Below are positions 34,146 through 44,181 of a DNA stretch of 64,000 nt, piece by piece. This DNA comes from Modestobacter italicus (GTDB lineage Bacteria; Actinomycetota; Actinomycetes; Mycobacteriales; Geodermatophilaceae), in assembly GCF_019799965.1 (NCBI RefSeq), contig NZ_JABGCJ010000003.1:372001-436000 (forward strand), read 5' to 3'. A program made the position numbers and the translations under genes. Every line of letters begins with the position of its first letter. Positions within the stretch are counted from its first letter, which is position 1. The notes below the pieces were generated by a model. That model did not search any database, had not been told where the DNA came from, and saw only the letters and a list, made by a program, of their open reading frames with translations.

Positions 34146-34241
34146 GTCCCGCACGGTAGGTCGACCCTCCGACAGAACCCGACCGGCACGCCGTGACGGA
34201 CCGGTCCGGCCGGCACCGCCGGGGTGCCTGGGGCCGGTGGG

Positions 34242-34805
34242 TCAGAACTGCTGGGTCGGCTGCTGACCGTCCCAGCGGAACCCGCCGAGGTGACCGGCGG
34301 CTTCCTGCGCGCGGCGGTCGGCGTCCTCCTCGACGAGCTGGTTGAGCAGCTGCTGCACCCCCTCGCTGTCCGGGATGGACGAGAAGACCGTCGGGCCGCC
34401 CTCCCCCGCCGTCTCGATCGAGACCGTGCCGGAGTTGACCACCCGTTCCCACAGGCTCTGCCGGTAGGAGACGTCGGTGATCCGGGACAGGCCGATGTCC
34501 CGGCCGGACCGGGCCAGGATGCCGACTCGGTACAGCAGCCGATGGGTGGTGATCACGTAGTGCGTCGTCCGCCAGCGCAGCAGCGGGACGGCGACGAGGA
34601 ACACCCCGAGGACGAGAGCGGCTGCCACGATGACCAGCCGCCAGGTCGCCTGCTGGTCCCCTGCCGGCACCAGCGCAGCCCCGAACGACGTCCCGCCGAC
34701 CAGCACCAGGAACAGCACGATCGGCCAGAAGACGGTCAGCCAGTGCGGGTGCAGGTGACGGACGACCTCTTCGTCCTCGCCCAGCACCTTGTCGGGGTAC
34801 GCCAC
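34242..34805 (-). CDS. PH domain-containing membrane protein (Rv3278c-like)
   Basis: The 187-residue protein begins AYPDKVLGEDEEVVRHLHPHW. Two membrane spans follow (about 27-45 and 60-82), then a bacterial PH-type domain with TTHYVITTHRLLYRVGILARSGRDI and LWERVVNSGTVSIETAG. Such bPH2 proteins are membrane-linked but their role is unknown. The start is GTG 34805, since the upstream frame overlaps birA and is unconserved. It follows birA on the same strand, as I recall for Rv3278c beside Rv3279c. Confidence 0.86.
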   Translation of the reverse strand: MAYPDKVLGEDEEVVRHLHPHWLTVFWPIVLFLVLVGGTSFGAALVPAGDQQATWRLVIVAAALVLGVFLVAVPLLRWRTTHYVITTHRLLYRVGILARSGRDIGLSRITDVSYRQSLWERVVNSGTVSIETAGEGGPTVFSSIPDSEGVQQLLNQLVEEDADRRAQEAAGHLGGFRWDGQQPTQQF

Positions 34806-34812
34806 CCCGCCA

Positions 34813-34842
34813 GGATGACCGACGACGCCGGCCCGGTCATCC
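34813..34842 (-). terminator. Hairpin between birA and the PH-domain gene
   Basis: A perfect 9-bp stem, GGATGACCG with its complement, encloses a 12-nt loop. It lies 11 nt after the birA stop and just before the PH-gene start, so it may end birA transcripts or shape the downstream 5' end. Confidence 0.5.
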
Positions 34843-34852
34843 GTCCCCGGTA

Positions 34853-35680
34853 CTACTTCCTGCGGACGTGTCGCACGTCGCCCGAGGCGAGCTCGAGGAC
34901 ACCCGCCGGGGTGCGCACCACGAGCCGGCCGTCCCAGTCGACCGCCTCCGCCACGCCCTCGAGCGTCGACCCGTCCGGCATGGTCACCGTGACGGTGGTG
35001 CCGACGGTGCTGCACCAGGCGAGGTAGTCCTGTGCCAGCCCGGAGGCGACCGGGTCACCGAGAGCCGTTCCCCAGCGCTGGTACCGGCGCTCGAACGCCC
35101 GCAGGAAGGCCAGCAGCACCGTGGCGCGGTCGACCGGGGAGTCCGCGGCCAGCTCGAGCGAGGTGCCGGTGTCGGGCAGCTCGTCGCGGCGGGTGGAGAC
35201 GTTGAGCCCCACCCCGACGACGACGGCGGTGCCCGCGGTCTCGGCGAGGATGCCGGCCAGCTTGGTGCCGTCGGCGGCGAGCAGGTCGTTGGGCCACTTC
35301 AGCGAGGCGCGGACGCCGGCGACCTCGGACACCGCCTCGGCCAGCGCGACCCCGGTGAGCAGGGACAGCCAGGCGCGCCGTGCGGCCGGGACGTCGGGGC
35401 GCAGCAGCACCGAGACGGTGAGCCCGGCCCGCGGCGGCGACGTCCAGACCCGGTCCAGCCGACCGCGCCCGGCGACCTGGTGCTCGGCTACCAGCACCAG
35501 CCCCTCGGGCTGGTCGCCGCCGGCCCGGGCGACCAGCTCGGCGTTGGTCGACCCGATCGCCTCGACCACCTCGACGGCGCGCCAGAGCCCGCTGGACCCG
35601 GCCAGCTCGGCGGTCAGCGCCGCGGCGTCCAGCGGCCGGCGGTCGGGAGGAGGAGCTGCGGTGCGGGAGCTGTCGGGCAC
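34853..35680 (-). CDS. birA: Biotin--[acetyl-CoA-carboxylase] ligase
   Basis: The 275-residue enzyme activates biotin with ATP and attaches it to the carboxyl carrier lysine. IGSTNAEL, the biotinyl-AMP loop [10 protein letters not shown] near residue 71, KWPNDLL near 124 and the GVGLNVS motif are visible. It lacks the N-terminal DNA-binding domain of E. coli BirA, so it is not expected to be a repressor. Its GTG start is 20 bp from the divergent accD5 GTG. Its substrate is probably the biotin site of AccA encoded 4 kb away. Confidence 0.95.
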   Translation of the reverse strand: MPDSSRTAAPPPDRRPLDAAALTAELAGSSGLWRAVEVVEAIGSTNAELVARAGGDQPEGLVLVAEHQVAGRGRLDRVWTSPPRAGLTVSVLLRPDVPAARRAWLSLLTGVALAEAVSEVAGVRASLKWPNDLLAADGTKLAGILAETAGTAVVVGVGLNVSTRRDELPDTGTSLELAADSPVDRATVLLAFLRAFERRYQRWGTALGDPVASGLAQDYLAWCSTVGTTVTVTMPDGSTLEGVAEAVDWDGRLVVRTPAGVLELASGDVRHVRRK

Positions 35681-35686
35681 GTCACC

Positions 35687-35693
35687 TACGCTA
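35687..35693. promoter_or_regulatory. Shared symmetric -10 for divergent birA and accD5
   Basis: The heptamer TACGCTA gives TACGCT on the plus strand, 8 nt before the accD5 GTG, and TAGCGT on the minus strand, 7 nt before the birA GTG. Neither gene has room for a ribosome-binding site within the 20-bp gap, so both are expected to be leaderless. Confidence 0.6.
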
Positions 35694-35700
35694 CGGCGCT

Positions 35701-37329
35701 GTGAGTGCCGCCGAACTGGAGAGCGCGGGAGAACCCGTCCCCGCCGACGTCGACCTGCACACCACCGCCGGCAAGCTGGCCGACCTCGAGCGGCGGGTGG
35801 AGGAGGCGACGCACGCCGGGTCCGAGCGCGCCGTGGAGAAGCAGCACGCCGCCGGCAAGATGACCGCCCGGGAGCGGATCGACGCCCTGCTGGACCCGGG
35901 CTCGTTCACCGAGCTCGACGAGTTCGCCCGGCACCGGTCCACCAACTTCGGGATGGACGCCAAGCGCCCGTTCGGGGACGGCGTGGTCACCGGCTACGGC
36001 ACCGTCGACGGCCGCCCGGTCTGCGTGTTCTCCCAGGACGTCACCGTCTTCGGCGGCAGCCTCGGCGAGGTCTACGGCGAGAAGATCGTCAAGGTGCTCG
36101 ACCTGGCCGTGCGCAACGGCTGCCCGGTCATCGGCATCAACGAGGGCGGCGGGGCGCGGATCCAGGAGGGCGTGGTCTCCCTCGGCCTGTACGCGGAGAT
36201 CTTCCGCCGCAACGTGCACGCCTCCGGTGTCGTCCCGCAGATATCGCTGGTGATGGGCGCCGCGGCCGGCGGGCACGTCTACTCCCCCGCGCTGACCGAC
36301 TTCATCGTGATGGTCGACAAGACCAGCCAGATGTTCATCACCGGGCCCGACGTGGTGAAGACGGTGACCGGTGAGGACGTCACGCTGGAGGAGCTCGGCG
36401 GCGCCCGCACGCACAACACGAAGTCCGGCGTGGCGCACCACCTGGCCGAGGACGAGGCCGACGCCATCGACTACGTCAAGGCGCTGCTGTCCTACCTGCC
36501 CTCCAACAACCTCGACCCGCTGCCGGCCGTCGAGGTCCCTCCGGTGGACGTCGCGCTGCCCGAGGCGCTGACCGACGCCGACCGGGAGCTGGACACCTTC
36601 GTCCCGGACTCACCGAACACCCCCTACGACATGCACACCGTGATCGAGCACGTGCTCGACGACGGGGAGTTCCTCGAGGTGCAGGCGCTGTGGGGGCCGA
36701 ACATCCTCACCGGTTTCGGCCGGGTCGAGGGCCGCCCGGTCGGCGTGGTGGCCAACCAGCCGACCCAGCTCGCCGGCACGCTGGACATCGACGCCAGCGA
36801 GAAGGCCGCCCGGTTCGTGCGCACCTGCGACGCGTTCAACATCCCGGTGCTCACCTTCGTCGACGTCCCCGGTTTCCTGCCCGGCACGTCCCAGGAGTGG
36901 GACGGCATCATCCGGCGCGGGGCGAAGCTGATCTACGCCTACGCCGAGGCGACCGTGCCGCTGATCACCGTGATCACCCGCAAGGCCTACGGCGGCGCGT
37001 ACGACGTGATGGGCTCCAAGCACCTGGGCGCCGACGTGAACCTGGCCTGGCCCACCGCGCAGATCGCCGTCATCGGCGCGCAGGGCGCGGTGGGGATCCT
37101 GTACCGCAAGGAACTGGCTGCGGCCGAGGACCCCGACGCGCTGCGCGCCCAGCGGGTCACCGAGTACGAGGACACGCTGGCCAACCCGTACATCGCGGCC
37201 GATCGCGGGTACGTGGACGCGGTGATCCCTCCCTCGCACACCCGCATCCACATCGTCCGCGCGCTGCGGCTGCTGGCAAACAAGCGCCAGACGCTGCCGG
37301 CCAAGAAGCACGGGAACATCCCGCTGTGA
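35701..37329 (+). CDS. accD5: Acyl-CoA/propionyl-CoA carboxylase beta subunit
   Basis: The 542-residue carboxyltransferase opens with the [11 protein letters not shown] helix, then [28 protein letters not shown] and [17 protein letters not shown] in the N-domain. [25 protein letters not shown] and [13 protein letters not shown] mark the C-domain. It transfers carboxyl from biotin to propionyl-CoA (or acetyl-CoA) to give methylmalonyl-CoA. GTG 35701 follows a TACGCT box by 8 nt. It overlaps accE5 by four bases. The methylmalonyl-CoA mutase genes at 48-52 kb could use its product. Confidence 0.94.
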   Translation: MSAAELESAGEPVPADVDLHTTAGKLADLERRVEEATHAGSERAVEKQHAAGKMTARERIDALLDPGSFTELDEFARHRSTNFGMDAKRPFGDGVVTGYGTVDGRPVCVFSQDVTVFGGSLGEVYGEKIVKVLDLAVRNGCPVIGINEGGGARIQEGVVSLGLYAEIFRRNVHASGVVPQISLVMGAAAGGHVYSPALTDFIVMVDKTSQMFITGPDVVKTVTGEDVTLEELGGARTHNTKSGVAHHLAEDEADAIDYVKALLSYLPSNNLDPLPAVEVPPVDVALPEALTDADRELDTFVPDSPNTPYDMHTVIEHVLDDGEFLEVQALWGPNILTGFGRVEGRPVGVVANQPTQLAGTLDIDASEKAARFVRTCDAFNIPVLTFVDVPGFLPGTSQEWDGIIRRGAKLIYAYAEATVPLITVITRKAYGGAYDVMGSKHLGADVNLAWPTAQIAVIGAQGAVGILYRKELAAAEDPDALRAQRVTEYEDTLANPYIAADRGYVDAVIPPSHTRIHIVRALRLLANKRQTLPAKKHGNIPL

Positions 37330-37541
37330 GCGACGTGCAGAGCCCCCTGCTCACGGTGGTGCGGGGCGAGCCCACCGCCGAGGAGCTCGCCGCGCTGACC
37401 GTCGTCGTGGCGTCCCTGTCCCAGCGCCGTCCGCGGCGCCGGCCCACCCCGGTCGGTGCCTGGGCCGAGCGGGCCGACGTGCTCCGCCGTCCGCTGCTGA
37501 CCGGCCCGGGTGGCTGGCGTGCGTCGGGGCGGCCGGCATGA
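37326..37541 (+). CDS. accE5: Acyl-CoA carboxylase epsilon subunit
   Basis: This 71-residue protein starts at GTG 37326, overlapping the accD5 stop. It has the family core [23 protein letters not shown], a basic RRPRRRP linker and a W-A-containing end ([15 protein letters not shown]). In actinobacteria, epsilon subunits stabilise the alpha-beta carboxylase complex. The maf ATG overlaps its stop (37538-37541), making a tight accD5-accE5-maf unit. Confidence 0.92.
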   Translation: MSDVQSPLLTVVRGEPTAEELAALTVVVASLSQRRPRRRPTPVGAWAERADVLRRPLLTGPGGWRASGRPA

Positions 37542-38140
37542 CCCGGCGCCTCGTCCTCGCCTCCCAGTCGCCGGCCCGGCTGCAGCTGCTGCGGCAGGCC
37601 GGGCTCAACCCGGAGGTGGTGGTCAGCGGCGTCGACGAGTCGACGGTGAACGCTCCGCGGGTCGGTGAGCTGGTCGCACTGCTCGCCGCGGCCAAGGCCG
37701 GCGCGGTGGCGAAGAACGAGACCGACGCCCTGGTGATCGGGGCCGACTCGCTGCTCGAGTTCCGTGGGCAGCCGCTGGGCAAGCCGGCCGACGCCGCCGA
37801 TGCCCGGGTGCGGTGGCAGCGGATGGCCGGGCGCAGCGGCGTGCTGCACACCGGTCAGGCGGTCTTCGACGTGCAGGACGGCGGTGTGGTCCGGCGCGAC
37901 GTCGGGGTCTCCTCCACCGTCGTCCACTTCGCCGACCCGACACCAGCCGAGCTGGACGCCTATCTGGCCACCGGTGAGCCGCTGGCCGTCGCGGGCGCCT
38001 TCACCCTCGACGGGCTCGGCGCCCCCTTCGTCCGCCGGGTCGAGGGCGATCCCGCCGCGGTCGTCGGCCTCTCGCTGCAGCTCCTGCGCACGCAGCTGGC
38101 CGCGCTGGGCCTCACGATCACCGACCTCTGGCAGCGCTGA
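37538..38140 (+). CDS. maf: Maf family nucleotide pyrophosphatase
   Basis: The 200-residue protein begins [22 protein letters not shown], the Maf signature, with [18 protein letters not shown], the central IGADSLLEF and a C-terminal ITDLWQR. Maf enzymes hydrolyse non-canonical or canonical nucleoside triphosphates to monophosphates, cleaning the pool and possibly limiting division. It is translationally coupled to accE5; the same order is remembered from mycobacteria, where sseA then precedes accA3. No sseA is present here. Confidence 0.93.
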   Translation: MTRRLVLASQSPARLQLLRQAGLNPEVVVSGVDESTVNAPRVGELVALLAAAKAGAVAKNETDALVIGADSLLEFRGQPLGKPADAADARVRWQRMAGRSGVLHTGQAVFDVQDGGVVRRDVGVSSTVVHFADPTPAELDAYLATGEPLAVAGAFTLDGLGAPFVRRVEGDPAAVVGLSLQLLRTQLAALGLTITDLWQR

Positions 38141-38189
38141 CCGTTCCGGCGCCCCCCCAGCCAGACATGCCACTCAAGGGAGTACTGAC

Positions 38190-39947
38190 GTGCAGAAGGT
38201 CCTGATCGCCAACCGCGGCGAGATCGCGGTGCGGGTCGCGCGCGCCTGCCGGGACGCCGGGCTGACCAGCGTCGCCGTGTACGCCGAGCCCGACCGGGAC
38301 GCCCTGCACGTGCGCACCGCCGACGAGGCCTTCGCCCTGGGCGGCAGCACCCCCGGCGACTCCTACCTGGTGATCGACAAGATCATCGACGCCGCCCGCC
38401 GGTCCGGCGCCGACGCAGTCCACCCCGGCTACGGCTTCCTCTCCGAGAACGCCGACTTCGCCCAGGCGGTCCTCGACGCCGGCCTGACCTGGATCGGCCC
38501 GTCCCCACAGGCGATCATCGACCTCGGCGACAAGGTCGCCGCCCGGCACATCGCCACCCGGGCCGGCGCACCTCTGGTGCCCGGCACCAAGGACCCGGTC
38601 GCGGACGCCGACGAGGTCATCGCCTTCGCCCGCGAGCACGGGCTGCCGGTGGCCATCAAGGCGGCCTTCGGCGGTGGCGGTCGTGGCCTCAAGGTCGCCC
38701 GCACGATCGAGGAGATCCCCGAGCTGTTCGACTCCGCCGTCCGGGAGGCGGTCTCCGCCTTCGGCCGCGGCGAGTGCTTCGTGGAGCGCTTCCTGGACAA
38801 GCCGCGGCACGTCGAGGCGCAGGTGCTGGCCGACACCCACGGGAACGTCATCGTGGTCGGCACCCGCGACTGCTCGCTGCAGCGGCGCAACCAGAAGCTG
38901 GTCGAGGAGGCCCCGGCGCCGTTCCTCACCGACTCCCAGCGCGAGCGGATCCACTCCTCGGCCAAGGCGATCTGCGCCGAGGCCGGCTACGTGGGCGCGG
39001 GCACCGTCGAGTACCTGGTCGGCACCGACGGCTCGATCTCCTTCCTCGAGGTCAACACCCGGCTGCAGGTCGAGCACCCGGTCAGTGAGGAGACCTCCGG
39101 CATCGACCTGGTGCGCCAGCAGTTCCGGATCGCCGAGGGCCTGCCGCTGGAGATCACCGAGGACCCCACCCCGCGCGGGCACAGCATCGAGTTCCGGATC
39201 AACGCCGAGGACGCCGGCCGCAACTTCATGCCCGCCCCCGGCCCGGTGACCCGCCTGGAGATCCCGCAGGGTCCCGGCGTGCGCTGGGACTCCGGCGTCC
39301 AGGCCGGCGGCGAGGTGGCCGGGGCATTCGACTCGATGCTGGCCAAGCTGATCGTCACCGGTGCCACCCGCGAGGAAGCCCTGCAGCGCGCCCGACGGGC
39401 CCTCGCCGAGCTGGTCGTCGAGGGCATGCCCACGGTCGTCCCGTTCCACCGCGCCGTGGTCGCCGACCCCGCCTTCACCAGCGAGCCGTTCACGGTGCAC
39501 ACCCGCTGGATCGAGACCGAGTGGGACAACCAGGTCCCGCCCTACGGCCCCGCCGCGGAGAGCGACGAGGCTGAGCCGCGCCAGACCGTGGTCGTCGAGG
39601 TCGGCGGCCGCCGACTGGAGGTGTCGCTGCCTGCCGGGCTGACCGCGGGGAGCGGCCCGGCGCCGGCCGCCGGTGGGGCCCCGCGGCGCAAGCGCAGCGG
39701 CAGCGGCGGGTCGGCCGCATCCGGCGACTCCCTGACCGCACCGATGCAGGGCACCATCGTCAAGGTCGCGGTGGCCGACGGCGCCACCGTCGCCGCCGGT
39801 GACCTGGTGGTCGTGCTCGAGGCGATGAAGATGGAACAGCCGATCGTGGCGCACAAGGCGGGCACGATTTCCGGGCTGTCCGCGGAGGTCGGCGCTGCCG
39901 TCACCAGCGGCGCCACCCTCTGCACCATCACCGACCCGGCGCAGTGA
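38190..39947 (+). CDS. accA3: Acyl-CoA carboxylase alpha subunit (biotin carboxylase and carrier)
   Basis: The 585-residue protein joins biotin carboxylase (residues 1-445) to a biotin carrier domain (about 510-585). [18 protein letters not shown] opens it; [14 protein letters not shown] is the ATP-grasp loop and [17 protein letters not shown] the active site. The biotin lysine is Lys547 in EAMKMEQP. A low-complexity Pro/Ala/Gly/Ser/Arg linker lies near 485-510. GTG 38190 has AAGGGAG 7 nt upstream. It supplies carboxybiotin to AccD5 and is the likely BirA substrate. Confidence 0.95.
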   Translation: MQKVLIANRGEIAVRVARACRDAGLTSVAVYAEPDRDALHVRTADEAFALGGSTPGDSYLVIDKIIDAARRSGADAVHPGYGFLSENADFAQAVLDAGLTWIGPSPQAIIDLGDKVAARHIATRAGAPLVPGTKDPVADADEVIAFAREHGLPVAIKAAFGGGGRGLKVARTIEEIPELFDSAVREAVSAFGRGECFVERFLDKPRHVEAQVLADTHGNVIVVGTRDCSLQRRNQKLVEEAPAPFLTDSQRERIHSSAKAICAEAGYVGAGTVEYLVGTDGSISFLEVNTRLQVEHPVSEETSGIDLVRQQFRIAEGLPLEITEDPTPRGHSIEFRINAEDAGRNFMPAPGPVTRLEIPQGPGVRWDSGVQAGGEVAGAFDSMLAKLIVTGATREEALQRARRALAELVVEGMPTVVPFHRAVVADPAFTSEPFTVHTRWIETEWDNQVPPYGPAAESDEAEPRQTVVVEVGGRRLEVSLPAGLTAGSGPAPAAGGAPRRKRSGSGGSAASGDSLTAPMQGTIVKVAVADGATVAAGDLVVVLEAMKMEQPIVAHKAGTISGLSAEVGAAVTSGATLCTITDPAQ

Positions 39948-39950
39948 CGT

Positions 39951-39991
39951 GCCGTTGACCCGGATCGGAGATGCTGACTTGGGTCAACGGC
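39951..39991. terminator. Bidirectional hairpin between accA3 and the protease gene
   Basis: A perfect 11-bp stem, GCCGTTGACCC with its complement, encloses a 19-nt loop. It begins 3 nt after the accA3 stop and covers the stop of the convergent protease gene. Confidence 0.65.
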
Positions 39992-42419
39992 CCACCCAGA
40001 CGGCCGTTCCGTCGCCCCGGTAGACGACCAGGTTCCCATCGTCCTGCATCACCATGGCAGAGGCGGAGTCGGGTCCGGTCCCGGTGGCCCAGAGCGCCGC
40101 CCCCCGGGTCGGATAAACCACCGCGTTGCCGTCGGTCTGCATGACCAGCCACGCACCCCGACCGCTCGAGCCCGAAGCCCACCGAACCGAACCCCCGGTT
40201 CGGTAGACGACGAGGTTCCCATCAGCCTGCATCACGGCCCGATATCCGCCGTTCGGCGACACCAGTTGGCCGGTGGACTGGAGTGCCCGGCCGGCCCGCA
40301 GCACGTCCATGCGCTCAGCTCGAGCCACCCACAGCGGACCCGCCGAGCCGTAGAGCACCAGATTGCCGTCGTCCTGCATGACCAGGACGGTCGACCCGGT
40401 GGCGCTGGTGCCGCTCGCCCACGCCGGGGCGCCTGAGGTCGCGTAGACCACCAGGTTCCCGTCGGGCTGGTTGACGAGCTGCCCCCCCGGAGCGGTCGAC
40501 CCACTGGCCCAGACCACGCGCCCGCCACTCGCGTACACGACGAGGTTGCCGTCGCTCTGCATGATCACCCGGTAGGCGCCGTTCGGGGAGATCAGTGCCT
40601 GGGTGCTCCCCAGTCCCTGGCCGGTGGACAGGCGGTCGCGGCGGGCGCCTTCACTGGCCCAGACGACGGACCCGTCGGAGCGGGTGAGCACCAGCCTCCC
40701 GTCGTCGGCCAGAGCCAGCGAGACGCCGCCCACTGCGGCGGTACCGCTGGCCCAGACGGGGCTGCCGCTCGACGTGTAGATGACGAGGTTGCCGTCGGAC
40801 TGCACGATGAAGCGGCCTCCAGCCGCCGCCGAGGCACTGGCCCAAACCACGCCACCATCGCCGTAGACGACGAGGTTGCCGTCGGACTGGAAGTAGGCCT
40901 CGTAGCGCCCGCTCGGCGAGACCAGGAACTCACCTGCCAGCATCGTGGTGCGGGAGCGCACCACGGCGACCGGTTCTGTCGCCCGCTGGGCGCGAGCGTC
41001 GGCGGCCGTGGTGACCTTCACCACCGTCCCGGCGGCGTCCACCGACTGCACGGTCACCCAGAAGTCGCCGTCGTCGACGGGTACCGCGGTCCCCACCGGG
41101 AGCACGACGCGGTTGTCGGCTGCCCAACCGGACCTGGAGGAAGGAGTGCCGTCGAGCAGGAGCGACGTGTCCGCGCCCCCGCGCGCCTGCCGCAGTGTGA
41201 TCCCGCTCTGCAACCCGGGCCAGTTCGCCGAGGAGCCGAGCCAGCTGTCCTGGCCGACCGGCTGCCGGTTCTCGAGCCAGTAGACGTAGCCGCTGCCGTC
41301 GGTGTCCTTCAGGCGCAGGCCGCGGGTGCCGGTCGTGCCCCCCACCGGCGTGAGGGTGACACTCGTGCCGGGACCGGTATCGGTGAGCTCCGTGTAGCCG
41401 GCCGGGACCACTCCCAGGCGGGACGCCTGGACCGAGTTCAGCGTGCCGACCTGATCCCATGAGACGCCCATGACGTCGTAGTAGTCGTTGTAGGCCCTCA
41501 CCTGGCAGGTGCCCACCTCGACCATTGCGTCACACTGCAGCGCCGAGGAGTGCCCCAGGCTCAGGTTGTGGCCGAACTCATGGGCGATGACCGAGGTCTC
41601 GGCCGCCTGCACGTACGACAGTCCCCCACTCCCCAGGCCGGAGCCCACACTGCCGAGGCCGTAGGAGCAGCCAGGCGTCCCGGCAGGCACGAACACGAGC
41701 AGGTGCTGGCCGTCGGCGGGCTGCAGGGAGGCCCATCCCGCCCGCTTCGCGGCCTCGGTCCAGAGTCCGATGGGATCCGTACAGCCGACCGAAGTGTTCG
41801 CCCAGTCGATGCCGCCGTGCAGGGACAGTCGCAGCCGCCCACCGGTCTGCTGCGACCAGAAGTCGGCGACGGGGCCACCGAGGACGGCCTGGACATCAGC
41901 GAGCGTGGTGGGATCCGCAGGCGCACCCGGCGGCCGCATCATGACCACCGTGATGCGGTGTTCGATCACGGCAGTAGACGGCGCCGTGACCGCGCTGTCG
42001 ACTGCTGGCCGGGCCAGCACTTCGGCCGCCACCACCTCACGCGCCGGGGCGAACCCGGACTCGGCGGCTTCGTCGGTGACGAGCCTTCCGACGGTCACCT
42101 CGACCGTCGACCCGGAGTCGATGTCGGGGACGTCCTCGGTGTCGATGCGCACGGATGCACCAGCAGCGGGCTGGACCCAGCTCAACAGTCCCGCGGCCCG
42201 ATCGTCCTCGGCGTGGTCGTGCACGGCCCCCGCGTCCGGACCGGGGTCGTCGTAGACCTGGACGAGTTCGCCGACGACCGTGTCCCCGGCGCGCACGCCC
42301 TCGGGCACTTCCTCGGCCCGGGCGTGCACGAGCGGGCCGGCGCCGGACAACGCCACGACGGCAGAGACCGCGACGAGCAGCGATGACCGGCGGCACCATG
42401 GCTGGGGAACGGAATGCAC
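39984..42419 (-). CDS. Secreted metzincin-type metalloprotease with three bulb-lectin domains
   Basis: The 811-residue exoprotein has a signal peptide cleaved near VHARA-EE. A beta-rich N-domain follows, then a peptidase with the zinc motif HEFGHNLSLGH at about 278-288 and a Met-turn YDVMG about 25 residues later, resembling the M11 gametolysin group. The usual Gly three residues after the second His is Ser here. From about residue 493 there are nine QxDxNxVxY-type units (eight intact, one degenerate, ADDGRLVLT), making three beta-prism bulb-lectin domains, a fold that binds mannose in plants. GTG 42419 has TGGAG upstream. It likely binds and cuts surface glycoproteins. Confidence 0.85.
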   Translation of the reverse strand: MHSVPQPWCRRSSLLVAVSAVVALSGAGPLVHARAEEVPEGVRAGDTVVGELVQVYDDPGPDAGAVHDHAEDDRAAGLLSWVQPAAGASVRIDTEDVPDIDSGSTVEVTVGRLVTDEAAESGFAPAREVVAAEVLARPAVDSAVTAPSTAVIEHRITVVMMRPPGAPADPTTLADVQAVLGGPVADFWSQQTGGRLRLSLHGGIDWANTSVGCTDPIGLWTEAAKRAGWASLQPADGQHLLVFVPAGTPGCSYGLGSVGSGLGSGGLSYVQAAETSVIAHEFGHNLSLGHSSALQCDAMVEVGTCQVRAYNDYYDVMGVSWDQVGTLNSVQASRLGVVPAGYTELTDTGPGTSVTLTPVGGTTGTRGLRLKDTDGSGYVYWLENRQPVGQDSWLGSSANWPGLQSGITLRQARGGADTSLLLDGTPSSRSGWAADNRVVLPVGTAVPVDDGDFWVTVQSVDAAGTVVKVTTAADARAQRATEPVAVVRSRTTMLAGEFLVSPSGRYEAYFQSDGNLVVYGDGGVVWASASAAAGGRFIVQSDGNLVIYTSSGSPVWASGTAAVGGVSLALADDGRLVLTRSDGSVVWASEGARRDRLSTGQGLGSTQALISPNGAYRVIMQSDGNLVVYASGGRVVWASGSTAPGGQLVNQPDGNLVVYATSGAPAWASGTSATGSTVLVMQDDGNLVLYGSAGPLWVARAERMDVLRAGRALQSTGQLVSPNGGYRAVMQADGNLVVYRTGGSVRWASGSSGRGAWLVMQTDGNAVVYPTRGAALWATGTGPDSASAMVMQDDGNLVVYRGDGTAVWVGR

Positions 42420-42509
42420 GCACGACTCCAGAGATGAGGGAACTCCTCACCTCATCGGCGGCTGGCACAAGAGACCGTACCGTTCTGTGCGGCGAGCCAC
42501 CGGAAAGGG

Positions 42510-43919
42510 TCAGCTGTGTTCGTCGTCGATGCCCATCAGCCGGCGGCCGGCCTCGGTGATCGACCCGGACAGTGACGGATAGATCGCGAACGTCTGCGCC
42601 AGGTCGCCGGCGGTCAGCCCCTTGGTCACCGCCAGCGCGATGGGCAAGATGAGCTCGGAAGCACCGGGAGCGACGACCACTCCGCCGATGACCACGTCGG
42701 TCGAGCGGCGGGCGTAGAGCTTGACGAAGCCGCTGTGCAGGTCACCCATCTTCGCCCGCGCGTTGGTGACCAGCGGCAGACGAATGACCTCGACGTCCGC
42801 GCCCTCGGTGAGCGACTTCTCCTGCACCCCGACGGTGGCGATCTCCGGGTGGGTGAAGACGTTGGCCGAGACGGTCTTCAGCCGGATCGGCGCGACGGCC
42901 TCGCCGAGGGCGTGCCACATGGCGATCCGGCCCTGCATCGCCGCGACCGACGCGAGCTGGAACACCCCGGTGACGTCGCCGGCGGCGTAGATGCCGGCGA
43001 CCGTCGTCCGGGACACCCGGTCGACGACGATGTGCCCGGCTTCGGTCACCTCGACCCCGCAGGCCTCGAGCTGCAGGCCGGCGGTGTTCGGCACCGTGCC
43101 CACGGTCATCAGGGCGTGCGAGCCCTCCACGACCCGGCCGTCGGTGAGCTCGACCCGCACGCCCTTCTCGGTGCGGACGACGCTCTTCGCCCGGCTGCGC
43201 TCGGCGATCCGGCCGCCGCGGGACTGGAAGACCTCCTCGACGACGGCAGCGGCGTCGGCGTCCTCCCCCGGCAGCACCTGGTCACGCGAGGACACCAGCG
43301 TGACCGGGACGCCGGCCTCCAGGTAGCCGGAGGCGAACTCCGCTCCCGTGACCCCGGACCCGATGACGACGAGGTGCTCGGGCATCTCGTCGAGGTCGTA
43401 GACGTCGCGCCAGGAGAGGATCCGCTCGCCGTCGGGCTCGGCACCCGGCAGCACTCGCGGGTCGGCGCCGGTGGCGATGAGGACGACGTCGCCCTCCAGC
43501 GTCTCGGTGACCTGCCCGTCGACGTCGAGGACCTCGACCCGATGCACGGTCAGCCCGCGCACCTCGTCGGCGAGCCGGGCGGCGCCCCGGATGATCCGCA
43601 CGCCCTCGGACTCCAGGCGGTGGTGGATGTCGGTGGACTGGGCGACCGCCAGCCCCTTGATCCGGGTGTTCACCGCCCCCAGGTCGAGCGCAGCCCGGCC
43701 CAGTTCCGTGCCGGTGACGCCGAGGGTGACGGAGTCGCGGACCGCGGTCATCGCACCGGCGGAGGCGATGAAGGTCTTCGACGGCACGCAGTCGGTCAGC
43801 ACGCTGGCCCCGCCGATGCCGTCGCGTTCGACGACGGTGACGTCCGCGTCGAGCTGGGCGGCGACGAGCGCGGCCTCGTACCCGGCCGGGCCGCCGCCGA
43901 TGATGACGATGCGGGTCAT
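42510..43919 (-). CDS. lpdA: NAD(P)H-quinone reductase LpdA (dihydrolipoamide dehydrogenase-like)
   Basis: The 469-residue flavoprotein has GGGPAGYEAA at residues 8-17, the NAD-binding IGSGVTGAEFASG, and GIYAAGDVTGVFQLASVAAMQGR for FAD. The disulfide-region motif is GGASVLTDCVPSK: Cys44 is kept, but the first Cys is Ser39, so it cannot form the redox disulfide of true lipoamide dehydrogenases. M. tuberculosis LpdA (Rv3303c), a quinone reductase, has the same change. Upstream sequence in frame is unconserved, so ATG 43919 is used. A hairpin stands upstream. Confidence 0.92.
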   Translation of the reverse strand: MTRIVIIGGGPAGYEAALVAAQLDADVTVVERDGIGGASVLTDCVPSKTFIASAGAMTAVRDSVTLGVTGTELGRAALDLGAVNTRIKGLAVAQSTDIHHRLESEGVRIIRGAARLADEVRGLTVHRVEVLDVDGQVTETLEGDVVLIATGADPRVLPGAEPDGERILSWRDVYDLDEMPEHLVVIGSGVTGAEFASGYLEAGVPVTLVSSRDQVLPGEDADAAAVVEEVFQSRGGRIAERSRAKSVVRTEKGVRVELTDGRVVEGSHALMTVGTVPNTAGLQLEACGVEVTEAGHIVVDRVSRTTVAGIYAAGDVTGVFQLASVAAMQGRIAMWHALGEAVAPIRLKTVSANVFTHPEIATVGVQEKSLTEGADVEVIRLPLVTNARAKMGDLHSGFVKLYARRSTDVVIGGVVVAPGASELILPIALAVTKGLTAGDLAQTFAIYPSLSGSITEAGRRLMGIDDEHS

Positions 43920-43969
43920 GGGTGCTGCTCCAGTGCGGACTCGAGGCTGCAGATCAGGTCGTCTGCCAT

Positions 43970-44005
43970 TGTCCCTGTCCCCGTGGACGTGCGGGGACAG
44001 GGACA
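43970..44005 (-). terminator. 14-bp hairpin between the membrane protein gene and lpdA
   Basis: TGTCCCTGTCCCCG pairs perfectly with its complement around an 8-nt loop. It lies about 180 nt after the membrane-protein stop and 51 nt before the lpdA start, so it may end the gtrA-membrane protein transcript or shape the lpdA leader. Confidence 0.6.
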
Positions 44006-44181
44006 TGACTTCCGTGGGCGCCCGGTGCGCCGGCCTCTGCCAGGGTCTGCCCCGGCCCGAGGGTGGCGAGGGAAGAGACCAGGGTCAGGCCCCGCTGCCC
44101 GTCGCGACCACCCCGGGTTGCCCGGTCGACGGCTGCCTGTCAACCAGAGGACCCCGGCAGCGCGCCGTTCGCCGCACATCG

